A DNA stretch of 64,000 nt from Tipula vernalis (GCA_958295665.1 OY282560.1:45694333-45758332); one strand, 5' to 3'; positions 12,101 through 26,522 are shown, counted from the first letter of the stretch. Notes: generated from the letters alone by a model not told the origin. Made by a program: numbers and translations.

Positions 12101-12411
12101 TTGATTCGAAGAAATCACCTTACTATAGCTCAGCCGATTCAGAGTTGTAAAAATCCAAAATCTGCAATTGTGCTCAGAATGCGGTTCTTGATACCTCAAA
12201 TGATAGGTCACGGGACCTGTAATTGCTATACCATACATTTCGTAGAAAATTCGATTCGAAGAAAATAACCTTACTACAGCTCAGCCGATTCAGAGCTGTA
12301 AAAATCCAAAATCTGCAATTGTGCTCCGATTGGGTTTCTTGATACCTCAAATGATAGGTCTCGGGACTTGTAATTGTTAAGCCAAACTGCATTTAAATTG
12401 GTTGATTATTT
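9102..12411 (+). repeat. Second-order HOR: 5 dimers (1,655 bp) x 2
   Basis: Two consecutive blocks of five S-L dimers share the same allele order: S-TCGATTCG/L-std, S-GATCC/L-v, S-GATCC/L-std, S-GATTC/L-std, S-GATTC/L-q. The second block starts at 10757. The q marker L units end near 9082, 10737 and 12392, exactly 1,655 bp apart. The repeat is nested: monomer, then dimer, then pentad of dimers. Confidence 0.88.
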
Positions 12412-15400
12412 CCATACATTTCACAGAAAAATCGATTCGAAGAAATCACCTTACTATAGCTCAGCCGATTCAGAGTTGTAAAAATCCAAAATCTGCAATT
12501 GTGCTCAGAATGCGGTTCTTGATACCTCAAATGATAGGTCACGGGACCTGTAATTGCTATACCATACATTTCGTAGAAAATTCGATTCGAAGAAAATAAC
12601 CTTACTACAGCTCAGCCGATTCAGAGCTGTAAAAATCCAAAATCTGCAATTGTGCTCCGATTGGGTTTCTTGATACCTCAAATGATAGGTCTCGGGACTT
12701 GTAATTGTTAAGCCAAACTGCATTTAAATTGGTTGATTATTTCCATACATTTCACAGAAAAATCGATTCGAAGAAATCACCTTACTATAGCTCAGCCGAT
12801 TCAGAGTTGTAAAAATCCAAAATCTGCAATTGTGCTCAGAATGCGGTTCTTGATACCTCAAATGATAGGTCACGGGACCTGTAATTGCTATACCATACAT
12901 TTCGTAGAAAATTCGATTCGAAGAAAATAACCTTACTACAGCTCAGCCGATTCAGAGCTGTAAAATTCCAAAATCTGCAATTGTGCTCCGATTGGGTTTC
13001 TTGATACCTCAAATGATAGGTCTCGGGACTTGTAATTGTTAAGCCAAACCGCATTTAAATTGGTTGATTATTTCCATACATTTCACAGAAAAATTGATTC
13101 GAAGAAATCACCTTACTATAGCTCAGCCGATTCAGAGTTGTAAAAATCCAAAATCTGCAATTGTGCTCAGAATGCGGTTCTTGATACCTCAAATGATAGG
13201 TCACGGGACCTGTAATTGCTATACCATACATTTCGTAGAAAATTCGATTCGAAGAAAATAACCTTACTACAGCTCAGCCGATTCAGAGCTGTAAAAATCC
13301 AAAATCTGCAATTGTGCTCCGATTGGGTTTCTTGATACCTCAAATGATAGGTCTCGGGACTTGTAATTGTTAAGCCAAACCGCATTTAAATTGGTTGATT
13401 ATTTCCATACATTTCACAGAAAAATTGATTCGAAGAAATCACCTTACTATAGCTCAGCCGATTCAGAGTTGTAAAAATCCAAAATCTGCAATTGTGCTCA
13501 GAATGCGGTTCTTGATACCTCAAATGATAGGTCACGGGACCTGTAATTGCTATACCATACATTTCGTAGAAAATTCGATTCGAAGAAAATAACCTTACTA
13601 CAGCTCAGCCGATTCAGAGCTGTAAAAATCCAAAATCTGCAATTGTGCTCCGATTGGGTTTCTTGATACCTCAAATGATAGGTCTCGGGACTTGTAATTG
13701 TTAAGCCAAACCGCATTTAAATTGGTTGATTATTTCCATACATTTCACAGAAAAATTGATCCGAAGAAATCACCTTACTATAGCTCAGCCGATTCAGAGT
13801 TGTAAAAATCCAAAATCTGCAATTGTGCTCAGAATGCGGTTCTTGATACCTCAAATGATAGGTCACGGGACCTGTAATTGCTATACCATACATTTCGTAG
13901 AAAATTCGATTCGAAGAAAATAACCTTACTACAGCTCAGCCGATTCAGAGTTGTAAAAATCCAAAATCTGCAATTGTGCTCCGATTGGGTTTCTTGATAC
14001 CTCAAATGATAGGTCTCGGGACTTGCAATTGTTAAGCCAAACCGCATTTAAATTGGTTGATTATTTCCATACATTTCACAGAAAAATTGATCCGAAGAAA
14101 TCACCTTACTATAGCTCAGCCGATTCAGAGTTGTAAAAATCCAAAATCTGCAATTGTGCTCAGAATGCGGTTCTTGATACCTCAAATGATAGGTCACGGG
14201 ACCTGTAATTGCTATACCATACATTTCGTAGAAAATTCGATTCGAAGAAAATAACCTTACTACAGCTCAGCCGATTCAGAGCTGTAAAAATCCAAAATCT
14301 GCAATTGTGCTCCGATTGGGTTTCTTGATACCTCAAATGATAGGTCTCGGGACTTGTAATTGTTAAACCAAACCGCATTTAAATTGGTTGATTATTTCCA
14401 TACATTTCACAGAAAAATTGATTCGAAGAAATCACCTTACTATAGCTCAGCCGATTCAGAGTTGTAAAAATCCAAAATCTGCAATTGTGCTCAGAATGCG
14501 GTTCTTGATACCTCAAATGATAGGTCACGGGACCTGTAATTGCTATACCATACATTTCGTAGAAAATTCGATTCGAAGAAAATAACCTTACTACAGCTCA
14601 GCCGATTCAGAGCTGTAAAAATCCAAAATCTGCAATTGTGCTCCGATTGGGTTTCTTGATACCTCAAATGATAGGTCTCGGGACTTGTAATTGTTAAGCC
14701 AAACTGCATTTAAATTGGTTGATTATTTCCATACATTTCACAGAAAAATCGATTCGAAGAAATCACCTTACTATAGCTCAGCCGATTCAGAGTTGTAAAA
14801 ATCCAAAATCTGCAATTGTGCTCAGAATGCGGTTCTTGATACCTCAAATGATAGGTCACGGGACCTGTAATTGCTATACCATACATTTCGTAGAAAATTC
14901 GATTCGAAGAAAATAACCTTACTACAGCTCAGCCGATTCAGAGCTGTAAAAATCCAAAATCTGCAATTGTGCTCCGATTGGGTTTCTTGATACCTCAAAT
15001 GATAGGTCTCGGGACTTGTAATTGTTAAGCCAAACCGCATTTAAATTGGTTGATTATTTCCATACATTTCACAGAAAAATTGATTCGAAGAAATCACCTT
15101 ACTATAGCTCAGCCGATTCAGAGTTGTAAAAATCCAAAATCTGCAATTGTGCTCAGAATGCGGTTCTTGATACCTCAAATGATAGGTCACGGGACCTGTA
15201 ATTGCTATACCATACATTTCGTAGAAAATTCGATTCGAAGAAAATAACCTTACTACAGCTCAGCCGATTCAGAGCTGTAAAAATCCAAAATCTGCAATTG
15301 TGCTCCGATTGGGTTTCTTGATACCTCAAATGATAGGTCTCGGGACTTGTAATTGTTAAGCCAAACCGCATTTAAATTGGTTGATTATTTCCATACATTT

Positions 15401-18400
15401 CACAGAAAAATCGATTCGAAGAAATCACCTTACTATAGCTCAGCCGATTCAGAGTTGTAAAAATCCAAAATCTGCAATTGTGCTCAGAATGCGGTTCTTG
15501 ATACCTCAAATGATAGGTCACGGGACCTGTAATTGCTATACCATACATTTCGTAGAAAATTCGATTCGAAGAAAATAACCTTACTACAGCTCAGCCGATT
15601 CAGAGCTGTAAAAATCCAAAATCTGCAATTGTGCTCCGATTGGGTTTCTTGATACCTCAAATGATAGGTCTCGGGACTTGTAATTGTTAAGCCAAACCGC
15701 ATTTAAATTGGTTGATTATTTCCATACATTTCACAGAAAAATCGATTCGAAGAAATCACCTTACTATAGCTCAGCCGATTCAGAGTTGTAAAAATCCAAA
15801 ATCTGCAATTGTGCTCAGAATGCGGTTCTTGATACCTCAAATGATAGGTCACGGGACCTGTAATTGCTATACCATACATTTCGTAGAAAATTCGATTCGA
15901 AGAAAATAACCTTACTACAGCTCAGCCGATTCAGAGCTGTAAAAATCCAAAATCTGCAATTGTGCTCCGATTGGGTTTCTTGATACCTCAAATGATAGGT
16001 CTCGGGACTTGTAATTGTTAAGCCAAACCGCATTTAAATTGGTTGATTATTTCCATACATTTCACAGAAAAATTGATTCGAAGAAATCACCTTACTATAG
16101 CTCAGCCGATTCAGAGTTGTAAAAATCCAAAATCTGCAATTGTTCTCAGAATGCGGTTCTTGATACCTCAAATGATAGGTCACGGGACCTGTAATTGCTA
16201 TACCATACATTTCGTAGAAAATTCGATTCGAAGAAAATAACCTTACTACAGCTCAGCCGATTCAGAGCTGTAAAAATCCAAAATCTGCAATTGTGCTCCG
16301 ATTGGGTTTCTTGATACCTCAAATGATAGGTCTCGGGACTTGTAATTGTTAAGCCAAACCGCATTTAAATTGGTTGATTATTTCCATACATTTCACAGAA
16401 AAATTGATCCGAAGAAATCACCTTACTATAGCTCAGCCGATTCAGAGTTGTAAAAATCCAAAATCTGCAATTGTGCTCAGAATGCGGTTCTTGATACCTC
16501 AAATGATAGGTCACGGGACCTGTAATTGCTATACCATACATTTCGTAGAAAATTCGATTCGAAGAAAATAACCTTACTACAGCTCAGCCGATTCAGAGTT
16601 GTAAAAATCCAAAATCTGCAATTGTGCTCCGATTGGGTTTCTTGATACCTCAAATGATAGGTCTCGGGACTTGCAATTGTTAAGCCAAACCGCATTTAAA
16701 TTGGTTGATTATTTCCATACATTTCACAGAAAAATTGATCCGAAGAAATCACCTTACTATAGCTCAGCCGATTCAGAGTTGTAAAAATCCAAAATCTGCA
16801 ATTGTGCTCAGAATGCGGTTCTTGATACCTCAAATGATAGGTCACGGGACCTGTAATTGCTATACCATACATTTCGTAGAAAATTCGATTCGAAGAAAAT
16901 AACCTTACTACAGCTCAGCCGATTCAGAGCTGTAAAAATCCAAAATCTGCAATTGTGCTCCGATTGGGTTTCTTGATACCTCAAATGATAGGTCTCGGGA
17001 CTTGTAATTGTTAAGCCAAACCGCATTTAAATTGGTTGATTATTTCCATACATTTCACAGAAAAATTGATTCGAAGAAATCACCTTACTATAGCTCAGCC
17101 GATTCAGAGTTGTAAAAATCCAAAATCTGCAATTGTGCTCAGAATGCGGTTCTTGATACCTCAAATGATAGGTCACGGGACCTGTAATTGCTATACCATA
17201 CATTTCGTAGAAAATTCGATTCGAAGAAAATAACCTTACTACAGCTCAGCCGATTCAGAGCTGTAAAAATCCAAAATCTGCAATTGTGCTCCGATTGGGT
17301 TTCTTGATACCTCAAATGATAGGTCTCGGGACTTGTAATTGTTAAGCCAAACTGCATTTAAATTGGTTGATTATTTCCATACATTTCACAGAAAAATCGA
17401 TTCGAAGAAATCACCTTACTATAGCTCAGCCGATTCAGAGTTGTAAAAATCCAAAATCTGCAATTGTGCTCAGAATGCGGTTCTTGATACCTCAAATGAT
17501 AGGTCACGGGACCTGTAATTGCTATACCATACATTTCGTAGAAAATTCGATTCGAAGAAAATAACCTTACTACAGCTCAGCCGATTCAGAGCTGTAAAAA
17601 TCCAAAATCTGCAATTGTGCTCCGATTGGGTTTCTTGATACCTCAAATGATAGGTCTCGGGACTTGTAATTGTTAAGCCAAACCGCATTTAAATTGGTTG
17701 ATTATTTCCATACATTTCACAGAAAAATTGATTCGAAGAAATCACCTTACTATAGCTCAGCCGATTCAGAGTTGTAAAAATCCAAAATCTGCAATTGTGC
17801 TCAGAATGCGGTTCTTGATACCTCAAATGATAGGTCACGGGACCTGTAATTGCTATACCATACATTTCGTAGAAAATTCGATTCGAAGAAAATAACCTTA
17901 CTACAGCTCAGCCGATTCAGAGCTGTAAAAATCCAAAATCTGCAATTGTGCTCCGATTGGGTTTCTTGATACCTCAAATGATAGGTCTCGGGACTTGTAA
18001 TTGTTAAGCCAAACCGCATTTAAATTGGTTGATTATTTCCATACATTTCACAGAAAAATTGATCCGAAGAAATCACCTTACTATAGCTCAGCCGATTCAG
18101 AGTTGTAAAAATCCAAAATCTGCAATTGTGCTCAGAATGCGGTTCTTGATACCTCAAATGATAGGTCACGGGACCTGTAATTGCTATACCATACATTTCG
18201 TAGAAAATTCGATTCGAAGAAAATAACCTTACTACAGCTCAGCCGATTCAGAGCTGTAAAAATCCAAAATCTGCAATTGTGCTCCGATTGGGTTTCTTGA
18301 TACCTCAAATGATAGGTCTCGGGACTTGTAATTGTTAAGCCAAACCGCATTTAAATTGGTTGATTATTTCCATACATTTCACAGAAAAATCGATTCGAAG

Positions 18401-19693
18401 AAATCACCTTACTATAGCTCAGCCGATTCAGAGTTGTAAAAATCCAAAATCTGCAATTGTGCTCAGAATGCGGTTCTTGATACCTCAAATGATAGGTCAC
18501 GGGACCTGTAATTGCTATACCATACATTTCGTAGAAAATTCGATTCGAAGAAAATAACCTTACTACAGCTCAGCCGATTCAGAGCTGTAAAAATCCAAAA
18601 TCTGCAATTGTGCTCCGATTGGGTTTCTTGATACCTCAAATGATAGGTCTCGGGACTTGTAATTGTTAAGCCAAACCGCATTTAAATTGGTTGATTATTT
18701 CCATACATTTCACAGAAAAATTGATCCGAAGAAATCACCTTACTATAGCTCAGCCGATTCAGAGTTGTAAAAATCCAAAATCTGCAATTGTGCTCAGAAT
18801 GCGGTTCTTGATACCTCAAATGATAGGTCACGGGACCTGTAATTGCTATACCATACATTTCGTAGAAAATTCGATTCGAAGAAAATAACCTTACTACAGC
18901 TCAGCCGATTCAGAGTTGTAAAAATCCAAAATCTGCAATTGTGCTCCGATTGGGTTTCTTGATACCTCAAATGATAGGTCTCGGGACTTGCAATTGTTAA
19001 GCCAAACCGCATTTAAATTGGTTGATTATTTCCATACATTTCACAGAAAAATTGATCCGAAGAAATCACCTTACTATAGCTCAGCCGATTCAGAGTTGTA
19101 AAAATCCAAAATCTGCAATTGTGCTCAGAATGCGGTTCTTGATACCTCAAATGATAGGTCACGGGACCTGTAATTGCTATACCATACATTTCGTAGAAAA
19201 TTCGATTCGAAGAAAATAACCTTACTACAGCTCAGCCGATTCAGAGCTGTAAAAATCCAAAATCTGCAATTGTGCTCCGATTGGGTTTCTTGATACCTCA
19301 AATGATAGGTCTCGGGACTTGTAATTGTTAAGCCAAACCGCATTTAAATTGGTTGATTATTTCCATACATTTCACAGAAAAATTGATTCGAAGAAATCAC
19401 CTTACTATAGCTCAGCCGATTCAGAGTTGTAAAAATCCAAAATCTGCAATTGTGCTCAGAATGCGGTTCTTGATACCTCAAATGATAGGTCACGGGACCT
19501 GTAATTGCTATACCATACATTTCGTAGAAAATTCGATTCGAAGAAAATAACCTTACTACAGCTCAGCCGATTCAGAGCTGTAAAAATCCAAAATCTGCAA
19601 TTGTGCTCCGATTGGGTTTCTTGATACCTCAAATGATAGGTCTCGGGACTTGTAATTGTTAAGCCAAACTGCATTTAAATTGGTTGATTATTT
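12412..19693 (+). repeat. S-L dimer run with irregular marker order
   Basis: This stretch is 22 dimers with exact 331 bp spacing but no fixed marker period. It opens with two q-type L units back to back (near 12392 and 12723). After that q units occur near 14709, 17357 and 19674, and v units near 14047, 16695 and 19012. From here on v precedes q by two dimers, where in 9102-12411 it does so by three. Private changes include GTAAAATTCC near 12966, TTAAACC near 14367 and TTGTTCTCAG near 16144. No genes or other elements are present. Confidence 0.85.
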
Positions 19694-21017
19694 CCATACA
19701 TTTCACAGAAAAATCGATTCGAAGAAATCACCTTACTATAGCTCAGCCGATTCAGAGTTGTAAAAATCCAAAATCTGCAATTGTGCTCAGAATGCGGTTC
19801 TTGATACCTCAAATGATAGGTCACGGGACCTGTAATTGCTATACCATACATTTCGTAGAAAATTCGATTCGAAGAAAATAACCTTACTACAGCTCAGCCG
19901 ATTCAGAGCTGTAAAAATCCAAAATCTGCAATTGTGCTCCGATTGGGTTTCTTGATACCTCAAATGATAGGTCTCGGGACTTGTAATTGTTAAGCCAAAC
20001 CGCATTTAAATTGGTTGATTATTTCCATACATTTCACAGAAAAATTGATTCGAAGAAATCACCTTACTATAGCTCAGCCGATTCAGAGTTGTAAAAATCC
20101 AAAATCTGCAATTGTGCTCAGAATGCGGTTCTTGATACCTCAAATGATAGGTCACGGGACCTGTAATTGCTATACCATACATTTCGTAGAAAATTCGATT
20201 CGAAGAAAATAACCTTACTACAGCTCAGCCGATTCAGAGCTGTAAAAATCCAAAATCTGCAATTGTGCTCCGATTGGGTTTCTTGATACCTCAAATGATA
20301 GGTCTCGGGACTTGTAATTGTTAAGCCAAACTGCATTTAAATTGGTTGATTATTTCCATACATTTCACAGAAAAATCGATTCGAAGAAATCACCTTACTA
20401 TAGCTCAGCCGATTCAGAGTTGTAAAAATCCAAAATCTGCAATTGTGCTCAGAATGCGGTTCTTGATACCTCAAATGATAGGTCACGGGACCTGTAATTG
20501 CTATACCATACATTTCGTAGAAAATTCGATTCGAAGAAAATAACCTTACTACAGCTCAGCCGATTCAGAGCTGTAAAAATCCAAAATCTGCAATTGTGCT
20601 CCGATTGGGTTTCTTGATACCTCAAATGATAGGTCTCGGGACTTGTAATTGTTAAGCCAAACCGCATTTAAATTGGTTGATTATTTCCATACATTTCACA
20701 GAAAAATTGATTCGAAGAAATCACCTTACTATAGCTCAGCCGATTCAGAGTTGTAAAAATCCAAAATCTGCAATTGTGCTCAGAATGCGGTTCTTGATAC
20801 CTCAAATGATAGGTCACGGGACCTGTAATTGCTATACCATACATTTCGTAGAAAATTCGATTCGAAGAAAATAACCTTACTACAGCTCAGCCGATTCAGA
20901 GCTGTAAAAATCCAAAATCTGCAATTGTGCTCCGATTGGGTTTCTTGATACCTCAAATGATAGGTCTCGGGACTTGTAATTGTTAAGCCAAACTGCATTT
21001 AAATTGGTTGATTATTT
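19694..21017 (+). repeat. Second-order HOR: 2 dimers (662 bp) x 2
   Basis: The allele pattern S-TCGATTCG/L-std, S-GATTC/L-q occurs twice in a row, the second copy starting at 20356. It follows another q unit ending near 19674, so q L units fall 662 bp apart three times. This short local HOR sits inside the dimer array. Confidence 0.85.
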
Positions 21018-24000
21018 CCATACATTTCACAGAAAAATCGATTCGAAGAAATCACCTTACTATAGCTCAGCCGATTCAGAGTTGTAAAAATCCAAAATCT
21101 GCAATTGTGCTCAGAATGCGGTTCTTGATACCTCAAATGATAGGTCACGGGACCTGTAATTGCTATACCATACATTTCGTAGAAAATTCGATTCGAAGAA
21201 AATAACCTTACTACAGCTCAGCCGATTCAGAGCTGTAAAAATCCAAAATCTGCAATTGTGCTCCGATTGGGTTTCTTGATACCTCAAATGATAGGTCTCG
21301 GGACTTGTAATTGTTAAGCCAAACCGCATTTAAATTGGTTGATTATTTCCATACATTTCACAGAAAAATTGATTCGAAGAAATCACCTTACTATAGCTCA
21401 GCCGATTCAGAGTTGTAAAAATCCAAAATCTGCAATTGTGCTCAGAATGCGGTTCTTGATACCTCAAATGATAGGTCACGGGACCTGTAATTGCTATACC
21501 ATACATTTCGTAGAAAATTCGATTCGAAGAAAATAACCTTACTACAGCTCAGCCGATTCAGAGCTGTAAAAATCCAAAATCTGCAATTGTGCTCCGATTG
21601 GGTTTCTTGATACCTCAAATGATAGGTCTCGGGACTTGTAATTGTTAAGCCAAACCGCATTTAAATTGGTTGATTATTTCCATACATTTCACAGAAAAAT
21701 TGATCCGAAGAAATCACCTTACTATAGCTCAGCCGATTCAGAGTTGTAAAAATCCAAAATCTGCAATTGTGCTCAGAATGCGGTTCTTGATACCTCAAAT
21801 GATAGGTCACGGGACCTGTAATTGCTATACCATACATTTCGTAGAAAATTCGATTCGAAGAAAATAACCTTACTACAGCTCAGCCGATTCAGAGTTGTAA
21901 AAATCCAAAATCTGCAATTGTGCTCCGATTGGGTTTCTTGATACCTCAAATGATAGGTCTCGGGACTTGCAATTGTTAAGCCAAACCGCATTTAAATTGG
22001 TTGATTATTTCCATACATTTCACAGAAAAATTGATCCGAAGAAATCACCTTACTATAGCTCAGCCGATTCAGAGTTGTAAAAATCCAAAATCTGCAATTG
22101 TGCTCAGAATGCGGTTCTTGATACCTCAAATGATAGGTCACGGGACCTGTAATTGCTATACCATACATTTCGTAGAAAATTCGATTCGAAGAAAATAACC
22201 TTACTACAGCTCAGCCGATTCAGAGCTGTAAAAATCCAAAATCTGCAATTGTGCTCCGATTGGGTTTCTTGATACCTCAAATGATAGGTCTCGGGACTTG
22301 TAATTGTTAAGCCAAACCGCATTTAAATTGGTTGATTATTTCCATACATTTCACAGAAAAATTGATTCGAAGAAATCACCTTACTATAGCTCAGCCGATT
22401 CAGAGTTGTAAAAATCCAAAATCTGCAATTGTGCTCAGAATGCGGTTCTTGATACCTCAAATGATAGGTCACGGGACCTGTAATTGCTATACCATACATT
22501 TCGTAGAAAATTCGATTCGAAGAAAATAACCTTACTACAGCTCAGCCGATTCAGAGCTGTAAAAATCCAAAATCTGCAATTGTGCTCCGATTGGGTTTCT
22601 TGATACCTCAAATGATAGGTCTCGGGACTTGTAATTGTTAAGCCAAACTGCATTTAAATTGGTTGATTATTTCCATGCATTTCACAGAAAAATCGATTCG
22701 AAGAAATCACCTTACTATAGCTCAGCCGATTCAGAGTTGTAAAAATCCAAAATCTGCAATTGTGCTCAGAATGCGGTTCTTGATACCTCAAATGATAGGT
22801 CACGGGACCTGTAATTGCTATACCATACATTTCGTAGAAAATTCGATTCGAAGAAAATAACCTTACTACAGCTCAGCCGATTCAGAGCTGTAAAAATCCA
22901 AAATCTGCAATTGTGCTCCGATTGGGTTTCTTGATACCTCAAATGATAGGTCTCGGGACTTGTAATTGTTAAGCCAAACCGCATTTAAATTGGTTGATTA
23001 TTTCCATACATTTCACAGAAAAATTGATTCGAAGAAATCACCTTACTATAGCTCAGCCGATTCAGAGTTGTAAAAATCCAAAATCTGCAATTGTGCTCAG
23101 AATGCGGTTCTTGATACCTCAAATGATAGGTCACGGGACCTGTAATTGCTATACCATACATTTCGTAGAAAATTCGATTCGAAGAAAATAACCTTACTAC
23201 AGCTCAGCCGATTCAGAGCTGTAAAAATCCAAAATCTGCAATTGTGCTCCGATTGGGTTTCTTGATACCTCAAATGATAGGTCTCGGGACTTGTAATTGT
23301 TAAGCCAAACCGCATTTAAATTGGTTGATTATTTCCATACATTTCACAGAAAAATTGATCCGAAGAAATCACCTTACTATAGCTCAGCCGATTCAGAGTT
23401 GTAAAAATCCAAAATCTGCAATTGTGCTCAGAATGCGGTTCTTGATACCTCAAATGATAGGTCACGGGACCTGTAATTGCTATACCATACATTTCGTAGA
23501 AAATTCGATTCGAAGAAAATAACCTTACTACAGCTCAGCCGATTCAGAGTTGTAAAAATCCAAAATCTGCAATTGTGCTCCGATTGGGTTTCTTGATACC
23601 TCAAATGATAGGTCTCGGGACTTGCAATTGTTAAGCCAAACCGCATTTAAATTGGTTGATTATTTCCATACATTTCACAGAAAAATTGATCCGAAGAAAT
23701 CACCTTACTATAGCTCAGCCGATTCAGAGTTGTAAAAATCCAAAATCTGCAATTGTGCTCAGAATGCGGTTCTTGATACCTCAAATGATAGGTCACGGGA
23801 CCTGTAATTGCTATACCATACATTTCGTAGAAAATTCGATTCCAAGAAAATAACCTTACTACAGCTCAGCCGATTCAGAGCTGTAAAAATCCAAAATCTG
23901 CAATTGTGCTCCGATTGGGTTTCTTGATACCTCAAATGATAGGTCTCGGGACTTGTAATTGTTAAGCCAAACCGCATTTAAATTGGTTGATTATTTCCAT

Positions 24001-24327
24001 ACATTTCACAGAAAAATTGATTCGAAGAAATCACCTTACTATAGCTCAGCCGATTCAGAGTTGTAAAAATCCAAAATCTGCAATTGTGCTCAGAATGCGG
24101 TTCTTGATACCTCAAATGATAGGTCACGGGACCTGTAATTGCTATACCATACATTTCGTAGAAAATTCGATTCGAAGAAAATAACCTTACTACAGCTCAG
24201 CCGATTCAGAGCTGTAAAAATCCAAAATCTGCAATTGTGCTCCGATTGGGTTTCTTGATACCTCAAATGATAGGTCTCGGGACTTGTAATTGTTAAGCCA
24301 AACTGCATTTAAATTGGTTGATTATTT
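21018..24327 (+). repeat. Second-order HOR: 5 dimers (1,655 bp) x 2, alternative order
   Basis: Two pentads share the order S-TCGATTCG/L-std, S-GATTC/L-std, S-GATCC/L-v, S-GATCC/L-std, S-GATTC/L-q; the second starts at 22673. The length equals that of the HOR at 9102-12411, but the plain GATTC dimer sits before v instead of after it. Private changes are CCATGCATTT near 22677 and GATTCCAAG near 23843. Confidence 0.88.
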
Positions 24328-24658
24328 CCATACATTTCACAGAAAAATCGATTCGAAGAAATCACCTTACTATAGCTCAGCCGATTCAGAGTTGTAAAAA
24401 TCCAAAATCTGCAATTGTGCTCAGAATGCGGTTCTTGATACCTCAAATGATAGGTCACGGGACCTGTAATTGCTATACCATACATTTCGTAGAAAATTCG
24501 ATTCGAAGAAAATAACCTTACTACAGCTCAGCCGATTCAGAGCTGTAAAAATCCAAAATCTGCAATTGTGCTCCGATTGGGTTTCTTGATACCTCAAATG
24601 ATAGGTCTCGGGACTTGTAATTGTTAAGCCAAACCGCATTTAAATTGGTTGATTATTT

Positions 24659-24838
24659 CCATACATTTCACAGAAAAATTGATCCGAAGAAATCACCTTA
24701 CTATAGCTCAGCCGATTCAGAGTTGTAAAAATCCAAAATCTGCAATTGTGCTCCGATTGGGTTTCTTGATACCTCAAATGATAGGTCTCGGGACTTGCAA
24801 TTGTTAAGCTAAACCGCATTTAAATTGGTTGATTATTT
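24659..24838 (+). repeat. First H hybrid monomer (junction class gamma)
   Basis: This 180 bp monomer has S alleles on its left (CACAG, GATCC, GAAATCACC, TATAGC, GAGTTG) and L alleles on its right (CTCCGATTGGG, CTCGGG, the long 3' tail). The switch lies in the identical stretch between GAGTTG and CTCCG. It carries the domain 1 marker ACTTGCAATT and a private AAGCTAAACC. It is the first break in the 331 bp rhythm and marks the end of domain 1. Only two other H units, at 28775 and 54854, share this junction class. Confidence 0.93.
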
Positions 24839-26342
24839 CCATACATTTCACAGAAAAATTGATTCGAAGAAATCACCTTACTATAGCTCAGCCGATTCAG
24901 AGTTGTAAAAATCCAAAATCTGCAATTGTGCTCAGAATGCGGTTCTTGATACCTCAAATGATAGGTCACGGGACCTGTAATTGCTATACCATACATTTCG
25001 TAGAAAATTCGATTCGAAGAAAATAACCTTACTACAGCTCAGCCGATTCAGAGCTGTAAAAATCCAAAATCTGCAATTGTGCTCCGATTGGGTTTCTTGA
25101 TACCTCAAATGATAGGTCTCGGGACTTGCAATTGTTAAGCCAAACCGCATTTAAATTGGTTGATTATTTCCATACATTTCACAGAAAAATTGATTCGAAG
25201 AAATCACCTTACTACAGCTCAGCCGATTCAGAGTTGTAAAAATCCAAAATCTGCAATTGTGCTCAGAATGCGGTTCTTGATACCTCAAATGATAGGTCAC
25301 GGGACCTGTAATTGCTATACCATACATTTCGTAGAAAATTCGATTCGAAGAAAATAACCTTACTACAGCTCAGCCGATTCAGAGCTGTAAAAATCCAAAA
25401 TCTGCAATTGTGCTCCGATTGGGTTTCTTGATACCTCAAATGATAGGTCTCGGGACTTGTAATTGTTAGGCCAAACCGCATTTAAATTGGTTGATTATTT
25501 CCATACATTTCACAGAAAAATTGATCCGAAGAAATCACCTTACTATAGCTCAGCCGATTCAGAGTTGTAAAAATCCAAAATCTGCAATTGTGCTCAGAAT
25601 GCGGTTCTTGATACCTCAAATGATAGGTCACGGGACCTGTAATTGCTATACCATACATTTCGTAGAAAATTCGATTCGAAGAAAATAACCTTACTACAGC
25701 TCAGCCGATTCAGAGCTGTAAAAATCCAAAATCTGCAATTGTGCTCCGATTGGGTTTCTTGATACCTCAAATGATAGGTCTCGGGACTTGTAATTGTTAA
25801 GCCAAACCGCATTTAAATTGGTTGATTATTTCCATACATTTCACAGAAAAATCGATTCGAAGAAATCACCTTACTACAGCTCAGCCGATTCAGAGCTGTA
25901 AAAATCCAAAATCTGCAATTGTGCTCCGATTGGGTTTCTTGATACCTCAAATGATAGGTCTCGGGACTTGTAATTGTTAAGCCAAACCGCATTTAAATTG
26001 GTTGATTATTTCCATACATTTCACAGAAAAATTGATTCGAAGAAATCACCTTACTATAGCTCAGCCGATTCAGAGTTGTAAAAATCCAAAATCTGCAATT
26101 GTGCTCAGAATGCGGTTCTTGATACCTCAAATGATAGGTCACGGGACCTGTAATTGCTATACCATACATTTCGTAGAAAATTCGATTCGAAGAAAATAAC
26201 CTTACTACAGCTCAGCCGATTCAGAGCTGTAAAAATCCAAAATCTGCAATTGTGCTCCGATTGGGTTTCTTGATACCTCAAATGATAGGTCTCGGGACTT
26301 GTAATTGTTAAGCCAAACCGCATTTAAATTGGTTGATTATTT

Positions 26343-26522
26343 CCATACATTTCACAGAAAAATTGATTCGAAGAAATCACCTTACTATAGCTCAGCCGAT
26401 TCAGAGTTGTAAAAATCCAAAATCTGCAATTGTGCTCAGAATGCGGTTCTTGATACCTCAAATGATAGGTCTCGGGACTTGTAATTGTTAAGCCAAACCG
26501 CATTTAAATTGGTTGATTATTT
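26343..26522 (+). repeat. H hybrid, junction class delta
   Basis: This 180 bp hybrid is S-like through CTCAGAATGCGG and switches to L before CTCGGGACTTG and the long tail. The crossover is further right than in most H units. The same structure recurs at 32323 and 37944. Confidence 0.92.

Larger units (their letters stand above)
1..24658 (+). repeat. Domain 1: uniform S-L dimer HOR, 331 bp
   Basis: S units start at 165 and every 331 bp to 24328, making 74 consecutive S-L dimers with no net insertion or deletion. Private single changes are rare; those I noted are near 6937, 12966, 14367, 16144, 22677 and 23843. Shared alleles fall into a few haplotypes: L-std, L with AACTGCATT ('q'), L with GAGTTG plus ACTTGCAATT ('v'), and S with TCGATTCG, TTGATTCG or TTGATCCG. 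The 'q' L units recur at dimer spacings 8, 12, 7, 5, 5, 1, 6, 8, 7, 2, 2, 5 and 5, which shows a second, irregular level of order above the dimer. There are no H hybrids and no AAAATAATAGG S alleles. Confidence 0.96.

Noticed and set aside
24659..24838. H as an inserted mobile element at 24659
   Set aside because: It has no target site duplication or terminal inverted repeats. Its ends coincide with monomer boundaries and its two halves match S and L alleles, so recombination explains it better.
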